DNA from: Angiostrongylus vasorum
Taxonomy: Eukaryota; Nematoda; Chromadorea; Rhabditida; Metastrongylidae
Assembly (NCBI GenBank): GCA_018806985.1
Contig: JADANN010000256.1
Coordinates: forward strand, 1,649,501 to 1,713,500
DNA length: 64,000 nucleotides
Direction of reading: 5' to 3'
Below, in pieces: positions 1 through 12,200 of the stretch. The position numbers and the translations under genes are program-made. Numbering within the stretch: position 1 is the stretch's first letter; each line of letters starts with the position of its first letter. The notes under the pieces were generated by a model, which saw only the letters and a program-made list of their open reading frames with translations, did not search any database and was not told the DNA's origin.

Positions 1-1
1 C

Positions 2-54
<53 letters not shown>
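1..54. repeat. (TA)n microsatellite
   Basis: A run of TA dinucleotides that begins at or before the window edge and passes directly into a family D repeat. It is non-coding. Confidence 0.9.
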
Positions 55-56
<2 letters not shown>

Positions 57-59
57 TTA

Positions 60-445
60 TTGCTATTTACCGCCTATGACAATTTTTCACGGCAGGGGTA
101 TTATGTGTGACTCAACCACAACGATGCTGAGATGTTTTCAAAACTCTGTACAGCAGGGGAACGAACGCGATAATACCCTTTCGGGAGCTAACGCTTCACC
201 ACCACACCATGCGGGTCCCTTCGTTTCGCCTGTCTCTCAGCTAGTTCTATCGATCAGTGCTATCAGTGATCACCCGTCAACGGGATTGATATGGGAGCCT
301 AGATCGGGAATGAACCCCAGTTAAGCTGAGGCTGTGGTATAAATAACAATGTTAATTTTTTTTATTTACTGCCTATTACAATTTTTTCACGGCAGGGTAT
401 TGTGTGACTGAACCACATGATGTTGCGATATTTTGCAAAACTGCG
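60..445 (-). repeat. Family D repeat, one copy plus the start of a second
   Basis: This stretch carries the family D hallmarks: the motif GATGCTGAGATRTTT, a B-box-like GCGTTCG (read on the minus strand) and the segment TTTTTCACGGCAGGG, which occurs at about 86 and again at about 388. The promoter-like boxes read on the minus strand. From about 350 a second partial copy begins in the same orientation. Homologous copies lie at 33525-33860 and 55365-55860. Confidence 0.6.
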
Positions 446-1049
446 GATCGTACGTCCGTAACTCTTCCCGCAAAATTCATGATGTTATGAAGGGATGACG
501 TTCGTAACTACTACGTATGCATTTATTGAATTTGCTTAATGAGCCGTCCACAAAGGTTAACCCAAAGTGAATCGCGAAGAAATGAAGTGAAAGGCAACTA
601 CAGAGCAGATAGAATTCAGCAAGTGATCTGCCTTCATGAGGCGTATAAAAACACTATTCATAGTCGTAGAGGTATGAAGGGGAACACCATCTATCTACCT
701 TTTGTCTTAACCTTCACTGAGCGTGAGAAAGCATTTCTCAGTATGTAGAAATCAACGCAATCTTGTTCGCCCTCAGTTGACCACGGTCTAAACAGGGTCC
801 CACATGAAGACGATTTCTGAGAGGATCAGACATAGTCCCAAGGCGACATAGTTTTTTCACCGAACACTGGGTATTCAAACTGTTAAAAGAGTTTCGCCAA
901 TGATATCCACCACTGTGTAACAGTGATGCATGAAGCCAATCGATTGAGAACTAGAAGTATGTTGATGGACAATTCTTCTCCACCTTTCGTTTTAATCACG
1001 ACATTTTCATTTTTTCCAACAGTGTCATGAAATCAGAAACAATGTTTAC

Positions 1050-1455
1050 TAACAACAACGATGCTGAGATATTCGCAGAACTTGGACTCCGGGCCAGATC
1101 GAACCACGATGTCCCTTTTCGGGGGCTCCCGCTTTACACACTGCACCACGGAGATCCTTATTCTGCACGATTGATCGAGGGAGCTCCAATCGGTACTGAA
1201 CCTAGTTTAGTTGAGAGTGTAGTCGAATTATGTTTTCCCGCTGACAGGTGATTGCTGATGGTAGCGTTAGATAGAAAAAATAGCCGAGAGAAACGCAGAT
1301 CGAGGGGCCACCGTGGTGCAGTGGGTAATTTGCGAGTCCATGGAAAGGGAGTCGTGGTTCGATCTGGCCAGGGGATCCAAGTTTTGCAAATATCTAAGCA
1401 TCAATGTGGTTGTAATTCACATCATGCCCTGCTGTAAAAATTATAGTAGGCAGAA
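1050..1455. repeat. Family D repeat with inverted arms
   Basis: The left arm (from 1057, CAACGATGCTGAGATATTCG) is the reverse complement of the right arm (about 1380-1422, TTTGCAAATATCTAAGCATC). The right half contains tRNA-like boxes, GTGGTGCAGTGG at 1314 and GTGGTTCGATCT at 1353, and ends with the family tail AGTAGGCAGAAAATAAAAG. The short open frames here are repeat sequence and not genes. Confidence 0.6.
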
Positions 1456-4430
1456 AATAAAAGGGTAGCAGTGCTTACTAAGCTCAACTAAGAATGGAGA
1501 AAGTAGAACTACGAATCAATTAGAAGAAAATCTGACCATCAAGAAAACTGTACTGTATTGAAGAAAAGTCTTGCATGGGTCATCAATTGAATACAACGCC
1601 ATACGCATCAGAAACTCAATACATATGAATGACGTGAGTGAAAACTCAGAAGAAGGCAAAAAGCAGCGTGGACCGCACTCCAGTCTCCGGTAGAGGAAAC
1701 TGATCAGCATAGCGAACGCAAACCATGTGCTCACTTGTTTGACCTAACAGTTTTCACAGCCTGTGCTGTGCAGAAAGAATATGAGCAGATTCTACGGTCA
1801 CATAAAAATACCTTGCCTACAATTTACAAGATACTTCTACCATGTTTGCTGGAGGTAAGCGCCGCACTAAACAGCAAGCCTGTTTCCCCTAGTTTCTATT
1901 GTCGAAAAATATTCTTACTTCAAGACCCAACAAAATATATCAAGAAGTAGATACAGATCGGTCAGCTATATGATTAGACAGGTGGATAAATAGGGAAAAT
2001 ACCCCGAGAAGAGGATTTCGAAAAAATTTCCAAAGAATATAGCGCCTTACTACATGCGTTAACCAGTTGTATTAAAAGCTGAAATCAATTTTCAAATTAC
2101 AATGAAGCAGCATGAAGCCAACCCAGCTATATACAACTGTCTCCATGGTTGACGGTTGAAAGACAAAAGAAATGAAAATGATGATGGTAGCCAGTAGTAT
2201 ACCAGACTAATGACAGAACTTCGAGATGATCGGATCTTTCTATATGGCGACGAAACAAATGGTGACAAGCAAAGTGAGCATTAAGATGCTAATTCTCTAG
2301 CACCCATCTTCTAGTGAGTGAATTAAAACGGTCACACCAGTTACGCTTTGTGTGCACAAGACCGAAGCTTCTTTTATTGTGATGATTCATGCTTTGTGAA
2401 TAAACCTAAGACTAGTTTGTTGTTCTTTTTAACAGAGTAGGTTATGACCAACATTCAGACACTCTTCAGAAAAAGTAGGTACCTGTCATTCGTAAAACGA
2501 AATGACAGCAGATCTAAAGGACTTCAGTGATGAGTAGAGGGATGAATTTCACCTTCCTAGATATATTTTACACCAATTTTCTTTTGTAAACTGCAGTACT
2601 AAACTGCGAATTAGCTTTGGTCACATATATTATGGGACTGTTAAAGTTAGTGAAGAACATCTAGAACTTCTATAGACTAACAAAGTCACGAAATTCGAAG
2701 AACCGAGGAGACGACACAGAATTAAATTGAAAGTATTGAATTTCTTGAAGCCAAACGACGCAAATCAACGGTTGCGATTCTGGCAGAGGCAATGTCTATA
2801 ACTTAAATGCGATAAAAAATAAAGCTGTAAAAATACGATGATACCGAATATGAGAAGAAGACCAGGAATCTTTGGTGATTCCTTGGACTTTCAGCGTCTC
2901 ACTTATACGACCAGTCGTTTGATGAAGCAAACCTCACAATCTAGTGTTCTGTACCACCTTGTAAATTCAAGCTTTAGTAGAGCAAATGATAGATACAAGA
3001 AGGAAAAGCATCATGCGACATCTACGTCAATGGGAACACCAATCGGAAACAGTGTCCTAGTAGGAAACTCTTGGCCACGTTTCTCTTCTGCGTTAATCCT
3101 AGAAAAGAACGTAGTTTGTCTTGAAATTGAGCTAGTGAGCTGATGAGATTAAGCTTTCGTTGTACAGCTTGATACGAGCACACAAGTCCGAAAGAAAGCA
3201 AAGCACATTAAGGTGGCTGGCTAGTGGGTCGGCTGACATGGAGCGCTCCCGTTCCGCTGCTCCCTTTTTGCAATTGACTAAATAAAAAATTGACTTGATA
3301 AAATTTCCAAAGCTAGTGGTATTCAATAAATGCTACCACATAACTGCAATCAGTAGACAAAGAAACATCGGGTTTTTTCTCAAAAAAAAGAAAACAGTAG
3401 CAAATTGGAGAACTCTCAACATGATGAAGCTCACGTTCACCGACAAACACCAAACGGAAAGGTGTCCAACTCCATATTTGGTAGTGGTCGTTGTCGAATT
3501 TCGGAAGTCCACAATAAATTTTCCACACCCTCTCCCATAAAAGAACACTAACCTTTTGGTACTTTCTATTACCTTTCCACCAATTCACGTACGAAAATTA
3601 GGTAACATTGTAGGTCAAAGACGATTTCATGAAGGATCCTCTCAGGATTTTCAGCTTAAAACTATACCAAACTCAGAGTTATAGGGGTTCAGAACATTTA
3701 TGAATGACAATGCACCAGCTGGGTTTGCATGCACAATATTTCTCAACGTTTCCCCCCATTTCACTGCTTATTTTCATGATAGACTTGTTTTTTTTTAAAT
3801 TGATTCCTCTCAGCATTCACATATCTACAGATCTGCTACTTCAAGCGATCGGTGGACAGTATGAAGTGACTTGAACATCAGCAGCACACCGATTCTTCTT
3901 TACAGATGGAGTGCAGGCTAACAGTCATAATCAAGTAGTCAAAAACGTGGTTATTTGTTGAGCATCTCGGATGATGTCACACTTTCTGTGCCATCACCTC
4001 AATGCTTTAAAGGAAATTTAACAATAGCAACAAGAATCTGACCTCATGTAGACCCATGTCGTGTGGAAATAACGGTCGCTTTCAACTTCAAACTGAAATT
4101 TTCAGCTCATAAAAGGCAGGACACCTCTAACCATTGTAGGATAAGAGTCCTATCCCAGCTTATAGTGAACTGTATTAATTGAAATAGGAACAATTATTTT
4201 TATCAAATGAAAAAGGAACAGTTTACAGACCTTTCCATCGAAGTGCACTTAACAGCGACAAACAACGTAAACTTCTGGGCACAGAAAACGTATCTTTCGC
4301 TTCTCCTCATCGTGGCTCGTATAACAAGGTGGTTAGGTAAGCGTTATTTCATTGAACAGGACATACTGTTAATATGCCTTTCTATCTGGACGATTACCGC
4401 ACTTGTGGTAAACCTTTCAATTTTTTTTAT
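1456..4430. other. Gene-poor stretch, no supported gene
   Basis: No multi-exon gene can be assembled here. A 101-codon plus-strand frame at 2838-3143 ends in a segment reading TSMGTPIGN. This recalls the MG(S/T)PIG motif of reverse transcriptases of the Penelope type, but the frames around it are broken and the match is short. I treat it as a possible decayed retroelement only. Confidence 0.35.
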
Positions 4431-4433
4431 TTT

Positions 4434-4792
4434 TTATATGACTCGTCTTCACGTCTACTGTGCGGGTCCCAGCACTTCTCACATTCAATTCGTTCCTTTG
4501 CATTCATTATCCACAAAGGTCCTCCAACTATTATGTGTGGCTTCGGCTACTGCTTGAGGAATTTCATTTCATCTTGAATGTCGTAGAATGCTGCTAGAAT
4601 CAATTCTCCTTGGATTCCTGAGATAGCCGAGCTAGAGTGTTCCCATTTGGATTGCAGAGAGTGATTTTTCCCGGGACAATCCTGGTACCAATCTCCTGAC
4701 TCCGGAGGATGTAAGGCTTGGTTGGCAAGGAGCGAAATCGAGACTAGCGCCATGCTCGCGATGACGGACATCACTACCACTGTACTATCCGT
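4434..4792 (-). repeat. SINE family C copy
   Basis: Read on the minus strand, this copy ends at 4436-4475 with CCGCACAGTAGACGTGAAG followed by ACGAGTCA. This is the tail shared with the RTE fragment at 45906 and with SINE family A. The head near 4660-4790 contains TGGTACC and tRNA-like sequence homologous to the copy at 11845-12222. Confidence 0.55.
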
Positions 4793-6920
4793 CCCCTAAC
4801 GTTTCAAAAACTGTTCTTGGTTTTATAAATGGTCCGAAATTTAACTTTTAAACGAATTTGGAATGATAGCAACTTTAGAAAATTATGTACACCTTTAAAA
4901 GGCCAGGAAAAAAATCTCTTCTACAAAGGAAGATGGGTCATCAGACCTCGAGTACTCTACCCCCTTATCGAACAACTGCAGGAAATTTTTTGAAAAACTA
5001 GTACGTTAGAGGTCATCAACCTTATGCGACCATAATCAGCTGTTCTAATCTTCCTCATTGGAAGGCACGTAAAAAGAGGCTCTGAAGAAGGCGATACTGC
5101 CGAAACGTCAACTACTGTTGTATTGTATTGTGGTTTTGTATGGAAGTAAATGTATGCTGTTTAACAACCTCGCGATTGCTGAACAAGAAAACGACGCATT
5201 CATAGTACGTTAAACTAAGGAAATCCACTGCTGGCAGAGAACTCTATTAATTATATGAAAAAAATAATACTACGAAATCAACCGTACCAAAACTTTATAC
5301 CTTTCCACAAAATAGTCAGTAAACTTGAACGGATGAAAAATTACCTATGAAAGAAGGCCACCTCAAGGAAAAAGAGGGAACTCCATTTCTCGATGGAAAC
5401 AACATGAGTAGAGAGACACATCACGGAAGGATGTTTGAAGAAAAAAAGTCACTATTTCACTAATGCTATCATATTGAAACTCACAACGTGTTCATTAATG
5501 AATGAAAAATTCGAAATCCGACAATAACTGCATTTAAGAGCCGAAATAGAGAAACAAGACCAGAAGCAAAAGCAAGGGAGTACTTTAGCAACGGATGGTG
5601 GATAGCGGAAAAAGCAAGCGGGAAAGTGAGGGAAAGCGCCGCAAACGGACAGTGGACAGAGGACGAGTAGGGGGAGGGAAAGCGAGAGAAAACATCGCCA
5701 ACGGACGGCGGATAGAAAGCATCGCCAACAGACCTCGCGTACGCGGTGGTAAACATCAACATGTGATTGAACAGTCTTAGACGACCAGCCGTCCCGTAGT
5801 GGAAGACCCCTTCGCCGAACAATGGCAGTTAAGATCGCGTGAGATGAGACTGAACCGCCTCCGACGGTGACAAGTCGTTGGTGTAATGGTCTCGATCACT
5901 GTACCGTACGAATACAACACTTTGTTACTTATTCATCAATTCACATGCGAAACCTCAACTTTTAACCAGGAATTCCTAAGAATTCCAAAATACTTAACTT
6001 CCGCTATTCTTCTTCACTTTATCAAAACTCTCACATACTAAAGCACTAGCCATGAAAGCGTGAGTTCAACAAACTACGATCTCTTTGTTCTTTGTGAGTG
6101 TTGCTTTGTTCTTAACACACTGTTACGCTTTGGTAAACGGGAAAAAAATGACCTGACAAAGTCCAGTGTTGTTCATGAAATGGTTCGAAAGTGATATAAG
6201 AGACGAGGGAAGCTCCACTTATTCACTCAATAACAGAATTCGTAGTGTTTATCCACTTTACAGTTGTGGAAGCGGACCGCATTCATGAGACTAATCGTCG
6301 CTGTGCACATCAATTCAAAGTGTCAACATCAGTCGGCTGATAAATTTTGACATTCCTCTTCAATTTCAAGCTCATTGAAGTGCAGACACCTGCAAAATCG
6401 ATACTGGGCTGTAAGATCTCATAACCACTTCAGGTAATTAGTACTCAACCGTGTAATTTCGGAACATATCTCGCCAGATGCTCGACCACTCGTTAAGCTG
6501 AGGGAGATTAAAGATGGTTATTTACTTCAAGACTATCGCGCAATCGGACTATCAAAGTCGTCATCAAAAACGGGAACACAGGGTGCTGTAACTTAATCTA
6601 TATTTCTTTTTGCAAAAAGTGAATTGGTCATGGAATCAGGACAAGCTTCTAATTTCAAGTGGGAAACTAGTAAGGGACTCAGACATACCGAACAAATTCC
6701 CCTTTATACAGCTCCAGCTCTGCCTCAAGTGGGGTCCGATAGTCCAGCGGCATTAAGACCACAAGCACTTCATATCTTTTTCTTGCGGCAGACCACCGAC
6801 GTGTACTTCAAAGAGAGAAGCAGGAATATAGTTACAGATAACAGCATAGTGTGTTTGCCTAGAGGTGAAGCTTATTTGTTAGACCTATCTCTAACCATGC
6901 TATTTGCTTTTCATACATTT
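4793..6920. other. Gene-poor stretch with a Penelope-type 3' motif
   Basis: No gene was found. At 5083-5120 the plus strand reads SEEGDTAETSTTVV. This is one of about eleven copies in the window of a motif associated here with the Penelope-like element. At 5370-5395 the plus strand reads KEKEGTPFLDG, possibly a reverse-transcriptase relic. The rest is unremarkable AT-rich sequence. Confidence 0.35.
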
Positions 6921-6921
6921 T

Positions 6922-7044
6922 CGCAAGTCTGGTGCCAATATGCCGACTCCGGAGAGATGGAAGACTTGTTGAAACCTGGACGTGGGATCGAATCAACGAC
7001 ATCGTGTGTAGCAGGACACCTCTAACCACTGCCCTACACGCCCC

Positions 7045-7046
<2 letters not shown>
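6922..7046 (-). repeat. SINE family B, truncated copy
   Basis: This is the reverse complement of the family B head. It has the B-box-like GGGATCGAAT (as GTGGGATCGAATC, 6984-6996) and the A-box region near 7030. Its 5' end abuts the (TA)n tract at 7049. A 133-codon frame running over it (6624-7025) is judged not to be a gene. Confidence 0.65.
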
Positions 7047-7048
<2 letters not shown>

Positions 7049-7134
<86 letters not shown>

Positions 7135-7229
7135 TATATATATCAAAATATAATTGCAAGGCTTCACACCGTATGTACGCATGCACATATATATTTGTAT
7201 ATACGCATACATACATATTTCTATAAATA

Positions 7230-7276
<47 letters not shown>
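7049..7276. repeat. (TA)n microsatellite cluster
   Basis: Two long TA tracts, at about 7049-7142 and 7231-7274, are separated by less regular sequence. They create artificial Ile-Tyr reading frames on both strands. Confidence 0.9.
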
Positions 7277-7278
<2 letters not shown>

Positions 7279-7833
7279 GCCCGGTATGGACACTGTGTCC
7301 ATTTTCAGTCTATGGCGTTTCAAAACTTCTTTTCACTCACGATGTATGTTCATTAGACAGCTAGTCGGAAGCGGATCAAAACAAGGGTAAAACCAGAGGA
7401 AAAAAGTTCTTTACATCTAACGATTTACAAACGACATTTCCTCGAAGAAGTTCATTGAGAAGTAGTTCGATTAATTACTTAGCAATTAATAATTGACTGT
7501 TATTTCACTTTAATCACTATGCTCATTGTATGGAATGGTGCAGATATAAAAACACTGAAGAAACAACAGGGTACAATGTGCTCTCAAGTGCTTATAGTAA
7601 TGCATGTGCATGATGGACCATTGTAGCACACAGTAAATAGCAGCACTAATATCATCCATACCCACTGAACGGAAGAGCAAAGCCTCTTCCATAATTCCGC
7701 CGTGTTCACAACCTCTAAAGCACTCTACTTATTGGAGAGTAATTTTATATCGTGAAAAAATCGGGAGGTTCGCATCCGGCAAAAAATTGCTCGTACCCCA
7801 TCCCGAGAGTCACGCTAAGGGGCACGTGTCGGT

Positions 7834-8253
<420 letters not shown>

Positions 8254-8301
<48 letters not shown>
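8254..8301. repeat. (TA)n microsatellite
   Basis: A TA tract that directly follows the 3' end of the family B SINE at 7972-8254. Confidence 0.85.
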
Positions 8302-8308
<7 letters not shown>

Positions 8309-8659
8309 ATAGCGAAAACAGCTGCTCAGCATCACCCGGTAATACGTCTGCCGCCTTACTACAGAAGTTATCGCGGCTGAAGACGCTTAAACCAATTCGA
8401 AGTCCACTTATCGTCACTCTTTCGATCACATGACCAGCCCCATTTTTGGACCTCATACATACCAATTTAATGCTCATAATAAAGACAATGGTGTCAATCG
8501 AATCCACAGCTGCAATGTGGAATATCCCAAAACAATTTCCTTCTTGAAGAAAACCACTTTTTCATATACAGAACGGCAAGCATAAATAAGGTGTTCACTG
8601 TACAAGACTTCAAAAAACTGTGTAGAATATTTTCAGAAGGTTCAGATTAATCGCCAGTA

Positions 8660-8886
8660 GCATTCGACCTCAATAAGCATCGTTGGACGTGAGTGAATGC
8701 ATATCTGGCCCTAACGATGACTCATAGTGGCCTACCAATGTATCGAGCCAGTGCTGCTACACTCCCAGACAGGTCTGGTACCAATTTGCCGAGGCCGGAG
8801 GGATGGAAGGCTTGATGAGCCACAGGCGCGGGAATCGATCCCATGTGCATAGCAAGGCGCCTCCGACCACTGCGCCACACGCGCCA
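8660..8886 (-). repeat. SINE family B copy
   Basis: The reverse complement shows A-box TGGCGCAGTGG (about 8865-8875), B-box-like GGGATCGATTCCC (8831-8843) and the body with CCAGACCTGTCTGGGAG. The TTTATCC tail is missing or diverged. Confidence 0.8.
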
Positions 8887-9247
8887 ATACCCTCGTTAAT
8901 GAGAAAAATCTCTCCTTAACTAAACTTTACTTTGAACTAAAAAACGCTTGTTCCTACAAAAATTAAGCAACTAAAATGCATTACGCAAAAGACGTACAAT
9001 TTTATACAGTACGTCGCAAGTCATAACGTTATGCTCTTGTACAAAGAAAAATTTTAATGTCACATTGCAAAACTAAAAGTTAAAAAGACGAATTAAATGT
9101 CAAAAGTACAGGTTAACAAATGTACCCAAAATGGTTTGAGAAAAAACGATAAAATTAGACCATGAATAGTAGAATGAGCAAAGCTGAAGATGGAGAACTG
9201 CCACCCACGTCCTCTAAAGACTTATACTACAATAACTAACTCGAAGT
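8887..9247. other. Intergenic sequence downstream of TMEM9
   Basis: About 360 bp of AT-rich sequence between a family B SINE and the stop codon of the TMEM9 homologue. It probably contains the TMEM9 3' UTR, but I see no feature that marks its end clearly. Confidence 0.4.
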
Positions 9248-12200
9248 CTAGTTAAGCATCGTGTGATCCTCGAAAATATTTTTCCTCTGCTCCTCCACTT
9301 TCTTCATCCATCGATTCTGCTCAGCTTCAACCCTGCCAAGAACATCTGCAAAAAGAACCGATTTCTTATTGTCACACAGAACTATATTGAAAAACTTGTT
9401 CTTTCTTTCTTCTAGCATTCCTGTATTAGACTTTTTTCAATAAACAGCGCGAGAATGCTTCAGCTCCCTAATGAATCAAAACCTTCACAGAACATTGTGT
9501 TATACACATCGTCATTGCATGAAAGTTCAATGAGCGAGTAAATTAACGAAATATTTGTTTATAAACCTTCACCACTTTGTCGATGCAGTGAGGAGTACAT
9601 GGGAGACAGAACCTTACCAGAAATAATAGCAGCAAGTCTATGTGTCTAACCTGATGAACTCGAAAATCTGTACATGCAAAAGAAACACTAGTGAAGAATT
9701 CAACGAATGATCACAAACATAAAAAAAACAGTTCTCAGATTGCCTCGTATAAGAGTGCCCTAATATTCAAAATTAGCAGAGATAATTTCCTTTCATGTCT
9801 TAAAATTAACGGTCAAAGCTGTCATCTACTTCGACCAATGGACTTATCACCGTTGAGGACGGTTGCAACTTTTGGGTTCAACTATTCTGCTCTAGAGATT
9901 CTTACGTCACCTACTCTTCCGAGCACGAGATAAGGTTTGATTGAGATTTACACCAATAAAACGAAGGTTTAAATGATTTTTTCATCATTGCGTACGACAA
10001 AGATCATCCAAATATCAAGCTGGTGGAAATAACGGACGTTGCCACTGGCTTTTTCCTGAGATACCTGTTATAGATAATTATAAAACCCGTTTCTTTCCTA
10101 GCGATTTACCTTGTAATAGTTTTTCTAGCATTGCATCTCAATATTATGATTTTAGGGCGGTTAAAATGATGCTTTCAAATCATGAAAACCGCATACTTTC
10201 GCTTCATTAGCTCAAACCTACACATAACGCAACAGTGGCAACTCAAAATATGATTTAAAGCCTAGAGCAAAAGTGTGCTTCCAAACGCATAAGGCGGTAA
10301 CGTTTCGTAAGGCTGCGGACTAGTCTCCATGACGGAGAACGTTGTGGGCACCTATTCGGTTGGTAAATATGAAATTTCCGATTTTAATATTTTAATTTTC
10401 CGTGTAGTTGTCTTAAATAAAAAATTCGTTCTCTCTGTATGTTTAGTATATATTTTTGAAGCATAAAGCCTTCTCTTTCTACATCTGGTAAAGGTTTTTC
10501 TCAAGATTCATTATTTTAATATTATTAAATTTTCATTGGCTTTAAGTTAGGCATGAATCAACGTGATATCCGTGTCCCTTTTTATACGAGTGGAAGAGTG
10601 GGCATAATGCGCCGGTAAGAGCTTGGAATATCACCAAGTTTAGGGTGAACGTAGTATTGGTGAGTCAACAGTGCGAACACGGTTCCGGAAATTAATTCCA
10701 ATCTAGTGATTTCGAGCTTGAAGTTAAAGAATGTCGCGGACGCCTCAGTGAACTTGATGACGACGAAATGAAGGCACTAGTGGAAGCAGACACGCGAACA
10801 ACCGTTCGAGAGCTTGCAGAACAGCTTGGCGAAAGCAAAGGAACAATGTTCACTCACCTGAATCGCATAGGAAAGACAAAAAAACCCAAGTGCATACCGC
10901 ACGAATTAAACGATAATAAAAAAAAATCGCCAATATGAAGTGTCGTCTGCTACTATTCCACGCAACAAAAACGACCCTTGGTCGAAATGTGAAGTGCGAC
11001 GAAAAGTGAATTCTGTACGACAACCGGCGACATTCAGCTCAATGGCTGGATTGCGATCAGACTCCACAGCACTTCCCAAAGCCGAGATTGCACAAAAAAA
11101 AGTATGGTGACTGTTTGGTGGTCTGCAGCTGAGTCGATTCATCACAGCTTTTTGAATCCAGGCGAAAGGATTACGGCAGAGAAGTATTGCCAACAAACCG
11201 ACGGAATGCACCATAAACTCCAACAACAATGGCCGCCATTAGTCAACAGAAAAGGACCAATCCTTCTCCACGACAACGCCCGGCCTCACGTTGCAAAAGC
11301 AGCGCTGCAGAAGTTGAACGATTTGGGCTACGAAACTTTGCCTCATTCACCATACCTCTCGCCTACCGACTAACAATTCTTCAAGCACCTTGACTACTTC
11401 TTGAGCAATAAATGCTTCACCAACCACGATGACGAAAAAAATGCCTTCAACGAATTCATCGCTTACAGAACTCCAGAATTTTATAGAACTGAGACAAATT
11501 AAATCTTTTCCCTGAAAAAAAATGTGCTGATTATAATAGTGGATATTTCGATTAATAAAGTATGGAAGAAGTTATGGTTATTTAAAGTTAACATTTAAAA
11601 TCGGACATTTCATACTTTACAACCTAATATAGTAAGTTAACAGTAATCATCTGAAGCTGACAATCTATCAAGCTCTGCGAAAATTACTTCAGAGGTTGTA
11701 AAAAAGACAACATTCGTAATTCGACAACCGTTACCTAAAAGACAACAGCAAGGTAGACAAGCGCGGTAAATGCGTGCATAATGAACTGAAAAAATGGTAG
11801 CGAGATCACCAGCCTGTTCTGCGATTACGACTCAATTCTCCATCCTATGGCGGTGTTTGCACAGTGGTGTATATGCCGATCATTAGAAGCACTGTGCTGG
11901 TTCGAACCTGCATAGTGTTCACCAAGCCTCTCATCACTGTAGTGTCGGAAAATTGGTACCATACTTGTCCGTGAAAAAAAATTACTCTCTGCAATCCAAT
12001 TACAAACCCTCCAATCCGGCCATCACAGGACTCCAGAGAGAATCGACTCGACCAGCATTCAACGACATTCAAGATGAAAGGAAAATCCTCAAGCAGTAGT
12101 CGAAGCCACGTGTAAAAGTTGTGAAACCTTCGTAAAAGATGAATGCGAAGAAACAAATCGAATGCGAGAAATGCTGGATTCCGCACAATAGACGTGAAGA

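Noticed and set aside
1300..1370. Possible tRNA gene (A- and B-box-like sequence, also in all SINE B and C copies)
   Set aside because: The sequence does not fold into a full cloverleaf with acceptor stem, and it recurs as the head of dispersed repeats. These are SINE promoters, not tRNA genes.
2838..3143. 101-codon plus-strand frame
   Set aside because: No family match, no splice context and broken neighbours. At most a trace of reverse transcriptase.
6624..7025. 133-codon plus-strand frame
   Set aside because: Its last third is SINE B in reverse; the rest has no recognisable domain or splice signals that extend it.
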